From assembly GCF_016722785.1 (NCBI RefSeq), contig NZ_JAEQNE010000001.1:620001-684000 (forward strand): 64,000 nucleotides of DNA, written 5' to 3'. The notes beneath the pieces are model-generated. The model worked only from the letters and a program-made list of their open reading frames with translations. It had not been told where the DNA came from and ran no database searches. Made by a program: the position numbers and the translations under genes. Of the stretch, positions 1 through 7,393 are shown piece by piece. Numbering within the stretch: the first letter of the stretch is position 1; every line of letters starts with the position of its first letter. Source of the DNA: Ramlibacter monticola (GTDB lineage Bacteria > Pseudomonadota > Gammaproteobacteria > Burkholderiales > Burkholderiaceae_C).

Positions 1-1328
1 AGCTTCCGGCTGTAGTCGATCAGCAGCGTCGAGCAGACGAACAGCCCCGCCCCCGCGGCGGCGAACAGCATCATCGCCATGTCGTAGGAGCCCGTGGTCT
101 CCACGATCACGCCCACCAGGATCGGCACGCCGATGCCGGCGCAGTTGCCGCCCAGGTTCATGGTGCCGCCCAGGAAACCGACGCGGTCCTTGGTGCCCAG
201 GATCGAGGGGATGCACCAGAACAGGCCGCACCAGCGCAGGAAGAACAGCGTGACCGACAGCAGCACCACCACCGACACCGGGTCCTTGATCTTGGCGACG
301 CTGTAGATCGCGACGGTGGCGATCACCGAGGCGATGCCGAACAGCGTGCGCAGCACCTTGGCCTGCGAGGCGCCGGCGGCCTTCCACTTGTCGGCGATCC
401 AGCCGCCGATCATCTCGCCCACGAAGCCGGAGAAGAACATGATGAACACGGCGCCGCCCATCTGCTTGATGTCGAAGCCGTGCACCTTGGACAGGTAGTT
501 GGGCATCCAGGTCAGCAGGCCGTAGAACAGCGCGTTGAAGCACATCCAGCCGAAGAACATACCCCAGGTGGAGCGGTAGCGGAAGAAGTCCAGCACGCGG
601 CCGCTGGCCGAGGCGGGCGCGGCGAGCGCGTCCTGCGCATGGGCCGCCTCGATGTAGCGCGCCTCCGCTTCGTTCACGTCGTCGTGCTCGCGCGGATGGT
701 TGCGGATGTAGCGCCAGGCGAACCAGCCCGCGATCACGGTGCCCACGCCGGCGACCACGAAGGACATCCGCCAGGAACCGAAGGTCGCGATCAGGCCCGA
801 GATCAGGATGGCGCCCAGCGCCGCGCCCAGGGGCGCGCCGCCATCGAGCAGGGTCGCGCCGCGGCCGCGCTCGTTCTGCGTCATCCAGATGCCATTGAGC
901 TTGCCGCCCGCGGGATAGATGGGCGCTTCGGCGGCGCCCAGGCCCAGGCGGGTGACCAGCAGGCTCACCCAGCCCGTGCAGGCCGCGGCGATGGCCTGGA
1001 AGATGCCCCAGCCCACCGTGGCGCCGGCGATCACCGCGCGCGGGCCGTAGCGGTCCGCCAGCATGCCGCCGGGGATCTGCATGAAGGCATAGGTCCAGAA
1101 GAAGGATGACAGCAACAGCCCCTGCGTGGCCGGGCCGATGTCGAACTCCTTGGCGATCAGCGGCATGGCGACCGAGAGCGAGGCCCGGTCGATGTAGTTG
1201 ATCGAGATGAGGAACAGCATCATCAGGAAGATCTTCCAGCGCACCTTGGTGGGTGCGGCGCTGTCCGCAAGCGGGACGTCGATGGCGACGGCGGGCGGGT
1301 TCTTCAAGGGAATGTCTCCGGTGGTCAT
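1..1328 (-). CDS. MFS transporter, anion:cation symporter-like (C-terminus off window)
   Basis: Inner-membrane secondary transporter of the major facilitator superfamily. 442 codons are visible from ATG at 1328, and the frame is still open at position 1. A short hydrophilic N-terminus leads into a first helix with the INYIDRASLS signature, followed by ADRYGPR in the loop between helices 2 and 3. Both are typical of ACS-family permeases for organic acids such as galactonate, glucarate or phthalate. The gene starts 9 nt after the racemase-family gene stop, so it is probably the last visible gene of the hydantoinase operon and would import that substrate. The substrate itself cannot be read from sequence. 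Confidence 0.9.
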   Translation of the reverse strand, partial: MTTGDIPLKNPPAVAIDVPLADSAAPTKVRWKIFLMMLFLISINYIDRASLSVAMPLIAKEFDIGPATQGLLLSSFFWTYAFMQIPGGMLADRYGPRAVIAGATVGWGIFQAIAAACTGWVSLLVTRLGLGAAEAPIYPAGGKLNGIWMTQNERGRGATLLDGGAPLGAALGAILISGLIATFGSWRMSFVVAGVGTVIAGWFAWRYIRNHPREHDDVNEAEARYIEAAHAQDALAAPASASGRVLDFFRYRSTWGMFFGWMCFNALFYGLLTWMPNYLSKVHGFDIKQMGGAVFIMFFSGFVGEMIGGWIADKWKAAGASQAKVLRTLFGIASVIATVAIYSVAKIKDPVSVVVLLSVTLFFLRWCGLFWCIPSILGTKDRVGFLGGTMNLGGNCAGIGVPILVGVIVETTGSYDMAMMLFAAAGAGLFVCSTLLIDYSRK

Positions 1329-1337
1329 GGTGAGAGG

Positions 1338-2084
1338 TCAGCGGCCCGCCGCAAGCAGCGCGGCGATCGCAGGAGGAAGGCCCTGGTTGGGCTTGGCGGG
1401 GGGCAAGGCGAAACTGCCGCTGCGGGCGCGCCCGGGCTTCAGGGCGGCCAGCGTCTCGGCATGGCGCACGGCGCTGGAGACGCCGTCCACCACGGGCACC
1501 GGCAACTGCCCGTGCAGCGAGCGCGCCAGCCCGGCCAACGGCGCGCCCGCGAGCACGATCACCTCGGCGCCGTCCTCGGCGACGGCGCGCTCGGCCAGCG
1601 CCTTCAGCGCCTGCGCGTGCTCTTCCTGCACCCCGCCGATCGCGCTGATCGGGCGGTCGAGCGCGCGGATGCTGGCGAGGCGGCCGCCGAAGCCGTAGCT
1701 CTCGACGACTTCGCGGTACCAGGCCTGGATGCGCTGCGAGATGGCGATGATGGAGATGCGGTGGCCCAGCAGATGGGCGGTGGCAAGCGCCGCCTCGGTC
1801 ATGCCGGTCACGGGCACCGGCAGCAGTTCGCGCAGGCCGGTGAGGCCGGGATCGCCGAAGGCGGCCACGACCACCGCGTCGAAACGCTGGCAGTGTTCGG
1901 CCGCGACCTGGGCGGCGGCATAGGCGCCCACCAGCGCCTCGAAGCGGGTCTCGATGTAGGCGACGCCGAAAGGCGCCGTCAGCACCTCGATCTCGGTGCC
2001 GGGCGAGGCGCTTCGCCTCGCCTCCGCGCGAATCAGGTCGGAGACGCTGTCGCTGATGTTGGGGTTGACGAGGAGCAGGCGCAT
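1338..2084 (-). CDS. Asp/Glu/hydantoin racemase-family protein lacking both catalytic cysteines
   Basis: 248 aa. The N-terminus (LLLVNPNIS) and the FGDPGL segment are typical of hydantoin/Asp/Glu racemases. Family racemases use two cysteines, one in C-F-G-D-P-G and one in L-G-C-A. Here the corresponding residues read Ala75 (V-A-A-F-G-D) and Gly180 (V-L-A-G-A-P-L). The nucleotides around 1860-1870 confirm GCC, not a cysteine codon. Racemization by the standard two-base mechanism is therefore doubtful. The ATG overlaps the hydantoinase TGA by one base (TGATG), which implies translational coupling. Its role may be in processing the hydantoinase substrate or product, but the exact reaction is unknown. 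Confidence 0.85.
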   Translation of the reverse strand: MRLLLVNPNISDSVSDLIRAEARRSASPGTEIEVLTAPFGVAYIETRFEALVGAYAAAQVAAEHCQRFDAVVVAAFGDPGLTGLRELLPVPVTGMTEAALATAHLLGHRISIIAISQRIQAWYREVVESYGFGGRLASIRALDRPISAIGGVQEEHAQALKALAERAVAEDGAEVIVLAGAPLAGLARSLHGQLPVPVVDGVSSAVRHAETLAALKPGRARSGSFALPPAKPNQGLPPAIAALLAAGR

Positions 2085-3502
2085 CAGGTCCTCCGGGGCA
2101 GGAGCGAGGGGGTGCCGCAAGGCAGGAAGCGGCCGCGGCCGGCCGCGCCGGTGAAGCGCTGGCCGTCCCACACCACCTCGCCGCGCAGGAGGGTCAGGCC
2201 CGGCCAGGCCTTCAATGGGGTGCCTTCATAGGGCGTGTAGTCCACCGCGTGGTGCAGCCGCTCGTTGCGCACGGTCAGCTCGCGCTCGTCCCACACCACC
2301 AGGTCGGCGTCGCTGCCCACGGCGATGGTGCCCTTGCGCGGATGCAGCCCGTAGGCCTTGGCCGGATTGGTGGCGGTCAGCTCCACGAACTTCTGCAGCG
2401 TGATGCGCCCGCCCAGCACGCCCTCGGAGTACAGCAGCGCCAGGCGCGTCTCCAGCCCGGGGATGCCGTTGGGGATGTGGCGGAAGGGCACCTCCTGGCC
2501 GCCGGGCTTCTTGCCCTGCGGGTCCTCGAACCGGAACGGGGCGTGGTCGGAGGAGAACACGGTGAACAGGCCGTCGGCCAGGCCTTCCCAGATGCGCTGC
2601 TGGTTGGCCTTGTCGCGCGGCGGCGGGCTGCACACGCAGCGCGCGCCCTGGTAGCTGTCGTCGATGCCCAGGTCCTCGGCGGTGAGGAACAGGTACTGCG
2701 GGCAGGTCTCGGCGAACACCGGCAGGCCCTGGGCGCGCGCCCAGCGGATCTGCTCGATGGCTTCGCGGCCGGACACGTGCACGATCAGGATCGGCACGTC
2801 CACCAGCTCCGACAGCGCGATGGCGCGGTGGGTGGCCTCGCGCTCCACCAGCATCGGGCGCGCGTGCGCGTGCCAGCGCGGCGCGGTGCGCCCGGCCGCT
2901 TCCAGCCGCTTGGTCAGCCACTCGATGCAGTCGGCGTTCTCCGCGTGGATCATGGCCAGCGCGCCGTGGGTGCGCGCGACATCCAGCACGTCCAGCACCT
3001 GGCCGTCGTCCAGCTTCAGGTCGTCGTAGGTCATGTAGACCTTGAAGGAGGTGTAGCCCTGGGCGATCAGCGCGGGCAGTTCCTTGGCCAGCACCGTAGG
3101 CGTGGGATCGCTCACGATCAGGTGGAAGGCGTAGTCGACGCTGGCCTTGCCTTCGGCGCGGCCGTGGTAGTCGAGCACCGCCGCTTCCAGCGACTGGCCC
3201 TTCATCTGCGCGGCAAACGGGATCACGGTGGTGGTGCCGCCGCAGGCCGCCGAGCGGGTGCCGGTGAGGAAGTCGTCGGCCATCTTTGCCGGACCTTCCA
3301 TGGGCTGGTCGAGGTGGCAGTGGGCGTCGACGCCGCCTGGCGTGACGGTGCGCCCGGCGATGTCGATCTCGCGCTTGCCGGCGGGCAGCCCTTCGCCCAG
3401 GAGCGCGATGCGGCCGCCGCGGACTCCGATATCGCAGACAAAGGTGTCGGCGGCGGTCGCCACGCGGGCGTTGCGCAGCACCAGGTCGAGGGCGTCAGCC
3501 AT
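2084..3502 (-). CDS. Dihydropyrimidinase/D-hydantoinase family amidohydrolase
   Basis: 472 aa cytosolic cyclic amidohydrolase that would open dihydropyrimidine, hydantoin or related ring amides. The binuclear metal site is complete: His61 and His63 (D-A-H-C-H), Lys154 in S-F-K-V-Y-M (the lysine that is carbamylated), His186 (I-H-A-E-N), His242 (I-V-H-V-S-G) and Asp319 (S-S-D-H-A-P-F). The ATG at 3502 is preferred over an in-frame start 17 codons upstream because MADALDLVLRNARV matches the family N-terminus. It is the first gene of a minus-strand operon with the racemase-like and MFS genes. The physiological substrate is not defined by sequence. Confidence 0.92.
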   Translation of the reverse strand: MADALDLVLRNARVATAADTFVCDIGVRGGRIALLGEGLPAGKREIDIAGRTVTPGGVDAHCHLDQPMEGPAKMADDFLTGTRSAACGGTTTVIPFAAQMKGQSLEAAVLDYHGRAEGKASVDYAFHLIVSDPTPTVLAKELPALIAQGYTSFKVYMTYDDLKLDDGQVLDVLDVARTHGALAMIHAENADCIEWLTKRLEAAGRTAPRWHAHARPMLVEREATHRAIALSELVDVPILIVHVSGREAIEQIRWARAQGLPVFAETCPQYLFLTAEDLGIDDSYQGARCVCSPPPRDKANQQRIWEGLADGLFTVFSSDHAPFRFEDPQGKKPGGQEVPFRHIPNGIPGLETRLALLYSEGVLGGRITLQKFVELTATNPAKAYGLHPRKGTIAVGSDADLVVWDERELTVRNERLHHAVDYTPYEGTPLKAWPGLTLLRGEVVWDGQRFTGAAGRGRFLPCGTPSLLPRRT

Positions 3503-3526
3503 GGCGCGTTCCTTGTGCAAACAAGA

Positions 3527-3694
3527 TTGTCGACAACAACTGGCAGGAGGCACGGCGCACGGAGCTCGATGGGGTCATGGTCATGGCAAGGAAAGACGGT
3601 GGGGCCCGGATTGGATTCAGGCTGGTTTCACCCGTGGACGAACTATGAGCCTCGGACCTTGGAGACGCTCTCGGTGTTTACACTAGTGTCGACA
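3527..3694. promoter_or_regulatory. Two TGTCGACA palindromes in the divergent control region
   Basis: The intergenic region between the hydantoinase and the isomerase-like gene carries a perfect palindrome TTGTCGACAA at 3527-3536. A second copy of its core, TGTCGACA, lies at 3687-3694 within AGTGTCGACAAT. Short GT..AC palindromes are typical operators for FCD-type GntR regulators, and such a regulator is encoded at 4551-5258. The two copies flank opposite promoters. Binding is inferred, not shown. Confidence 0.45.
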
Positions 3695-3768
3695 ATCGGT
3701 AGGCAGCATTGTTGAATCCACGGGCCGACATCCGCCATACTGGCATCGCCAACACTGGAGATCCCGCC

Positions 3769-4494
3769 GTGACAAGACCCTTGCGCCTGGGGGTGCTGAC
3801 CCCTTCCTCGAACACCGCCCTCGAGCCGCTGACCAGCGCGCTGGCCGCCGCCCTGCCCGGCGCGAGCGCGCATTTCTCGCGTTTCCGCGTCACCGAGATC
3901 AGCCTGGACGCCGCCGCGCTCGGCCAGTTCGACGACAGCAAGATCCTGGCCGCCGCCGAACTGCTGGCCGATGCGAAGGTCGACGTGATCGGCTGGAGCG
4001 GCACCGCCGCCGGCTGGCTCGGGTTCGACCGCGACCGCCAGCTGGTGGAGCGCATCCGCGAGCGCACCGGCATCCCGGCCACGACGGCCGTCCTGGCGCT
4101 CAACGAGCTGATGGCGCTGAAGCAGGTGCGCCGGCTCGCGCTGGTCTCGCCCTACACCCCCGACGTGCAGGAGCGCATCGTGGCCAACTACCGGGCGATC
4201 GGCATCGAGGTGGTGGCCGAGCGCCACCTCGGCATCCGCGTCAACTACGACTTCGCGGAGGTCACGCCGCACACCCTGCGCGAACTGATGGACGACGTGG
4301 CGCGCGCGCAACCGCAGGCCATCACCACCTTCTGCACCAACCTGCGCGCGGCGCCGCTCGCACCGGCGGTCGAGGCCGCCCATGGCATCCCGCTGCTCGA
4401 TACGGTGAGCACCACGGTGTGGGGCATGGTGCGCGCGGCGGGTGCCTCGCCGGCGGCGATCACCGGCTGGGGCGAGCTGTTCCAATGGACCTGA
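3769..4494 (+). CDS. Maleate isomerase/arylmalonate decarboxylase-like enzyme (Asp/Glu racemase superfamily)
   Basis: 241 aa from GTG at 3769, chosen because GGAG lies 8 nt upstream and V-T-R-P-L-R-L-G-V-L-T-P-S-S-N-T fits the family start; a TTG at 3709 is the alternative. The P-S-S-N-T loop is the superfamily carboxylate-binding motif. Only one catalytic-type cysteine is present, Cys189 (T-T-F-C-T-N-L). The first position is W-S-G-T (residues 76-79) instead of a cysteine. Maleate isomerases have two cysteines, whereas arylmalonate decarboxylases have one plus a Thr/Ser oxyanion loop. The arrangement here resembles the latter, but the true activity is uncertain. Confidence 0.8.
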   Translation: MTRPLRLGVLTPSSNTALEPLTSALAAALPGASAHFSRFRVTEISLDAAALGQFDDSKILAAAELLADAKVDVIGWSGTAAGWLGFDRDRQLVERIRERTGIPATTAVLALNELMALKQVRRLALVSPYTPDVQERIVANYRAIGIEVVAERHLGIRVNYDFAEVTPHTLRELMDDVARAQPQAITTFCTNLRAAPLAPAVEAAHGIPLLDTVSTTVWGMVRAAGASPAAITGWGELFQWT

Positions 4495-4550
4495 GCCCGG
4501 CGGTCTCTAGAATGGCCGGGCATTCCCACGCAGCACGCCCCCATCGTTCC

Positions 4551-5258
4551 ATGCCCGCCCCTGTGCGCAAGACGCCCGCCAACCCCGCCGAGCGCGAGAA
4601 CACCGTCGACGAGATCTACGAGCGGGTCTACGTCGCCATCCTCGAACACCGCCTGCAACCCGGCACCAAGCTGGGCGAGGAGCGCATGGCGGACATCTTC
4701 GGCGTGAGCCGAGCGCGCATCCGCGAGGTGCTCGCGCGGCTGGCGCACGAGCAGATCGTGGAACTGTTCCCGCAGCGCGGCGCCTATGTGGCCAAACCCA
4801 GCACCGAGCAGGCGCGCGACGTCTTCGAGGCCCGCCGCCTGATCGAGCCCGCGGTGGTGCGCCGCCTGGTGGACACCCACACCCCCGAGAAGATCCAGCG
4901 GCTGCGCCAGCACGTGGAACTGGAAGCCGACGCCCGCCGCCGCGGCGACAAGCGCGCCGTGATCCGCCTTTCGGGCGAGTTCCACACGCTGCTGGCCGAA
5001 CTGGCGGGCAATTCGGCGCTGGCGCGCAGCATGCGCGAGCTGTGCATGCTCACTTGCCTGACCATCCTCCTGTACGACGCGCCCACCGCCCAAAGCTGCC
5101 GCGACGACGAGCACCAGATGATCATCGATGCGGTGGCCAGGCGCGATCGCGCGCGCGCCGAGGAGATCATGCTGGACCACCTCGATCACATCGAAGGCAG
5201 CCTGCAGCTCGATCAGGGCAACGGCGAGGCGGACCTGGAGGCGATCTTCCGGGGCTGA
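4551..5258 (+). CDS. GntR family (FCD subfamily) transcriptional regulator
   Basis: 235 aa from ATG 4551 (ATG 4512 is possible). The N-terminal winged helix-turn-helix contains P-G-T-K-L-G-E-E-R-M-A-D-I-F-G-V-S-R-A-R-I-R-E-V-L, followed by the wing Q-R-G-A-Y-V-A. The C-terminal all-helical FCD ligand domain has F-E-A-R-R-L-I-E-P, F-H-T-L-L-A-E-L-A-G-N and D-E-H-Q-M-I as expected metal/carboxylate ligand positions. It lies 56 nt downstream of the isomerase-like gene and probably controls the divergent hydantoinase and isomerase transcription units through the TTGTCGACAA sites. A hairpin follows the stop. Confidence 0.9.
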   Translation: MPAPVRKTPANPAERENTVDEIYERVYVAILEHRLQPGTKLGEERMADIFGVSRARIREVLARLAHEQIVELFPQRGAYVAKPSTEQARDVFEARRLIEPAVVRRLVDTHTPEKIQRLRQHVELEADARRRGDKRAVIRLSGEFHTLLAELAGNSALARSMRELCMLTCLTILLYDAPTAQSCRDDEHQMIIDAVARRDRARAEEIMLDHLDHIEGSLQLDQGNGEADLEAIFRG

Positions 5259-5263
5259 TCCCG

Positions 5264-5283
5264 GGGCGGCGGACCCGCCGCCC
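5264..5283 (+). terminator. GC-rich perfect hairpin after the GntR gene
   Basis: GGGCGGCGG and CCGCCGCCC form a nine-base perfect inverted repeat separated by two bases, directly after the regulator stop codon. There is no T-run, so intrinsic termination is possible but not assured. Confidence 0.45.
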
Positions 5284-5295
5284 TGCACGGTCCGT

Positions 5296-5313
5296 ATGGG
5301 ACCTTGGTCCCAT
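5296..5313. other. Second perfect hairpin in the leader region
   Basis: ATGGGACC-TT-GGTCCCAT is an eight-base perfect inverted repeat. It is one of three consecutive hairpins between the GntR gene and the phospholipase-like gene, and could be a terminator element or an operator. Confidence 0.4.
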
Positions 5314-5325
5314 CCATGGCGACTC

Positions 5326-5342
5326 GACAGGTGAAACCTGTC
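5326..5342. other. Third perfect hairpin in the leader region
   Basis: GACAGGT-GAA-ACCTGTC is a seven-base inverted repeat ending about 30 nt before the chosen start of the next gene. It may be 5' untranslated structure or a repressor site. Confidence 0.4.
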
Positions 5343-5372
5343 AAGGTTGTGGTCTCATCCCATGAGTCGGAC

Positions 5373-7379
5373 ATGAGATCGATGGCCAAGAAGAAATCCC
5401 TGCTGCGCCTGGTCGCGGTGCTGGCCTTGGGCGCCTTGCCGTTCGCCGGACGCGCCTGGGTCTATCCCGAACACAGGCAACTCTCGATCCTGACGGTCCA
5501 GGGCCTCGACGGCGAACGCCGCGCGGTCTTCGACCGCCTGTGGCAGGAAGCCGGCGCCGGCCAGCAGCAGTTGTGCGCTGCGGGGGCCGACCGCGAACAG
5601 GGAACGGCGCCGACGTGCATCGACTGGGCGGCGCTGAGCGCCATCGCGGGCGACCACTCGTGTTCGAGCCGCGAGATGTTCGAAACGGCGCGCAGCGCGC
5701 CCTGGATCCTGCAGGTCGCGGACGTGGCCGCGCAGCTGAAGGAGGACCTCGCGCGCATCCCGGTGATGCCGCTGGTCGACCCGGCGCTCAAGCCCACCGA
5801 TCTCGTCAACGAAGCCCAGCGCCTCATGACGAGCGAGGCGGCGCGGGCCCAGCGCGTGAACGCCCTGCGCACCGCCGACATCCGGCTGCAGCGCGCCGAC
5901 GTGGAATACGTGACGCGCGCGGGATCCAACACCGCCCACTTCCTGCTCGCGCGGCCCGAGACGCAGATCGACCTGAACGACTATGCGGCCCTGACCTTGC
6001 GGGAAGGCTCGGAGATCAGCGCCGTCGGCGTCTACTCCTACTTCCACCTCAGCGCCTTGCAGAAGGCGAGCCGGCTGCGCAACGAACCGCAGCTCGCGCC
6101 GGCCGAACGGGCCGCGCTCGCCCGCGCAGTGCTGGCCGACGAGGCCTTCGCGCTCCACTTCCTGCAGGACGTCTTCGCCGCCGGCCACATCGCGGGGAAC
6201 TGGGGCGATCGCTCCCAGCGCCAGGGCACGCACGACTACTACAACCAGAACGGGCTGGAAGTCTTCACGTGGGCGGGCGGCAGCCGGTCCATCGTGCTGC
6301 TGGGCGACGCCTACATGCGGCCCTCGGACGCCGAGGTCGCCGCGGCCACGCTGCGGACCAGCCTCCAGCAGGTGCTCGACCTGGCGGCCGGCAGGCCCGG
6401 CGGGCCCGCGTTCGGGCACGTGGCGGCGGCGCCAGCGGCACCCGATGCCTTCGACGTCTGCCGCAACAACACGCTGCCGCGCCGCGATCCGGGGCTGCAA
6501 TTCACGCCGCAGCAGCGGCCCTTCTTCCAGGCCACCCTGGAGAACACGCCGGTGCCCGGCCTGGGTCCGGGTTTCGGCGCCTTGCCGCGCGCCCGCAGCG
6601 AGGTGGGTCCCTTCGTGGGGCTGGCCGGCACGATCGACGGCCGGGTCATCCACGCAGGCCTTGCCACGGTGCAGTCGGACCGGGGATTCATCTCGGGCCT
6701 GGACCTGTCGGTCCGCGGCGGCTTCGGCCTCGACGGCGTGATCAGCGAGGCGGGCGACGGCCTGGTCTACGCGTCGCTCGGATTGCGGTCCGATGCGCCC
6801 TCCACGAACCGGATCAGCGACAACTTTCCCGGCTCTTCGCCCGGCAGCCTCAGCGCCGCGATCCCGGCACGCACCGGGATCTCGATGCGCTTCCGTGCGC
6901 CCTTCTACCTGATCCCGGGCGACTTGCTGCTGGCGGCGCCGCTGTACTTCCTCGACCCGAAGACGTACATGCGCATGGCCGTCACCGCGGGCAACGGCGG
7001 CCTGATCCCCTGGCAACAGGGATGGGCCACCTCCATCGGGCGCTTCCAGGTGGTGCTCGGGCGGGAACTGGGGGTCGTCCTGTACGGCAAGTACAGGAAC
7101 GACCAGCTCGTCGTGCCGCGCACCGACCCCGGCGGATCGGCACGGGTCGTGAACTTCAAGACGATTTCCTACGACCTTCCGGTCGTCGAGTACCGCCCCT
7201 ACCGCTCCTTCTCCTCCAACCAGAGTTCGTCGGTCGTCTTCCAGCTGTTCGTCGGTGCCGACGTGCCGCGGTCCGCCACGACCGTGTTCCCTCCGGGCGC
7301 GCCGAATCCGGACCTCCGCACCGTGTGGTCGGTCGGCCTGCGGCTCGTGTTCGACTGGCGGTACTACTACAGCTACTGA
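5373..7379 (+). CDS. Exported zinc phospholipase C/S1-P1 nuclease-like domain fused to a predicted outer-membrane barrel
   Basis: 668 aa from ATG 5373 (5382 is the alternative). A lysine-rich signal peptide ends G-R-A before Trp29, so the mature protein would begin W-V-Y-P-E-H. S1/P1 nucleases begin with a zinc-binding Trp1 and His6, the same spacing. Further candidate ligands are Asp94 (A-G-D-H-S), His189 (T-A-H-F-L), His262-x3-Asp266-x5-His272 and His287-x3-Asn291 (H-D-Y-Y-N). This follows the trinuclear zinc pattern of phospholipase C and P1 nuclease, except that the last position is Asn rather than Asp/Glu. Residues from about 390 on have alternating, glycine/aromatic-rich strands and end Y-Y-Y-S-Y, as in outer-membrane barrels. 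Assignment is from motif spacing only. The lipoprotein hydrolase gene follows after 14 nt. Confidence 0.65.
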   Translation: MRSMAKKKSLLRLVAVLALGALPFAGRAWVYPEHRQLSILTVQGLDGERRAVFDRLWQEAGAGQQQLCAAGADREQGTAPTCIDWAALSAIAGDHSCSSREMFETARSAPWILQVADVAAQLKEDLARIPVMPLVDPALKPTDLVNEAQRLMTSEAARAQRVNALRTADIRLQRADVEYVTRAGSNTAHFLLARPETQIDLNDYAALTLREGSEISAVGVYSYFHLSALQKASRLRNEPQLAPAERAALARAVLADEAFALHFLQDVFAAGHIAGNWGDRSQRQGTHDYYNQNGLEVFTWAGGSRSIVLLGDAYMRPSDAEVAAATLRTSLQQVLDLAAGRPGGPAFGHVAAAPAAPDAFDVCRNNTLPRRDPGLQFTPQQRPFFQATLENTPVPGLGPGFGALPRARSEVGPFVGLAGTIDGRVIHAGLATVQSDRGFISGLDLSVRGGFGLDGVISEAGDGLVYASLGLRSDAPSTNRISDNFPGSSPGSLSAAIPARTGISMRFRAPFYLIPGDLLLAAPLYFLDPKTYMRMAVTAGNGGLIPWQQGWATSIGRFQVVLGRELGVVLYGKYRNDQLVVPRTDPGGSARVVNFKTISYDLPVVEYRPYRSFSSNQSSSVVFQLFVGADVPRSATTVFPPGAPNPDLRTVWSVGLRLVFDWRYYYSY

Positions 7380-7393
7380 AAGAGGTGGCACTC

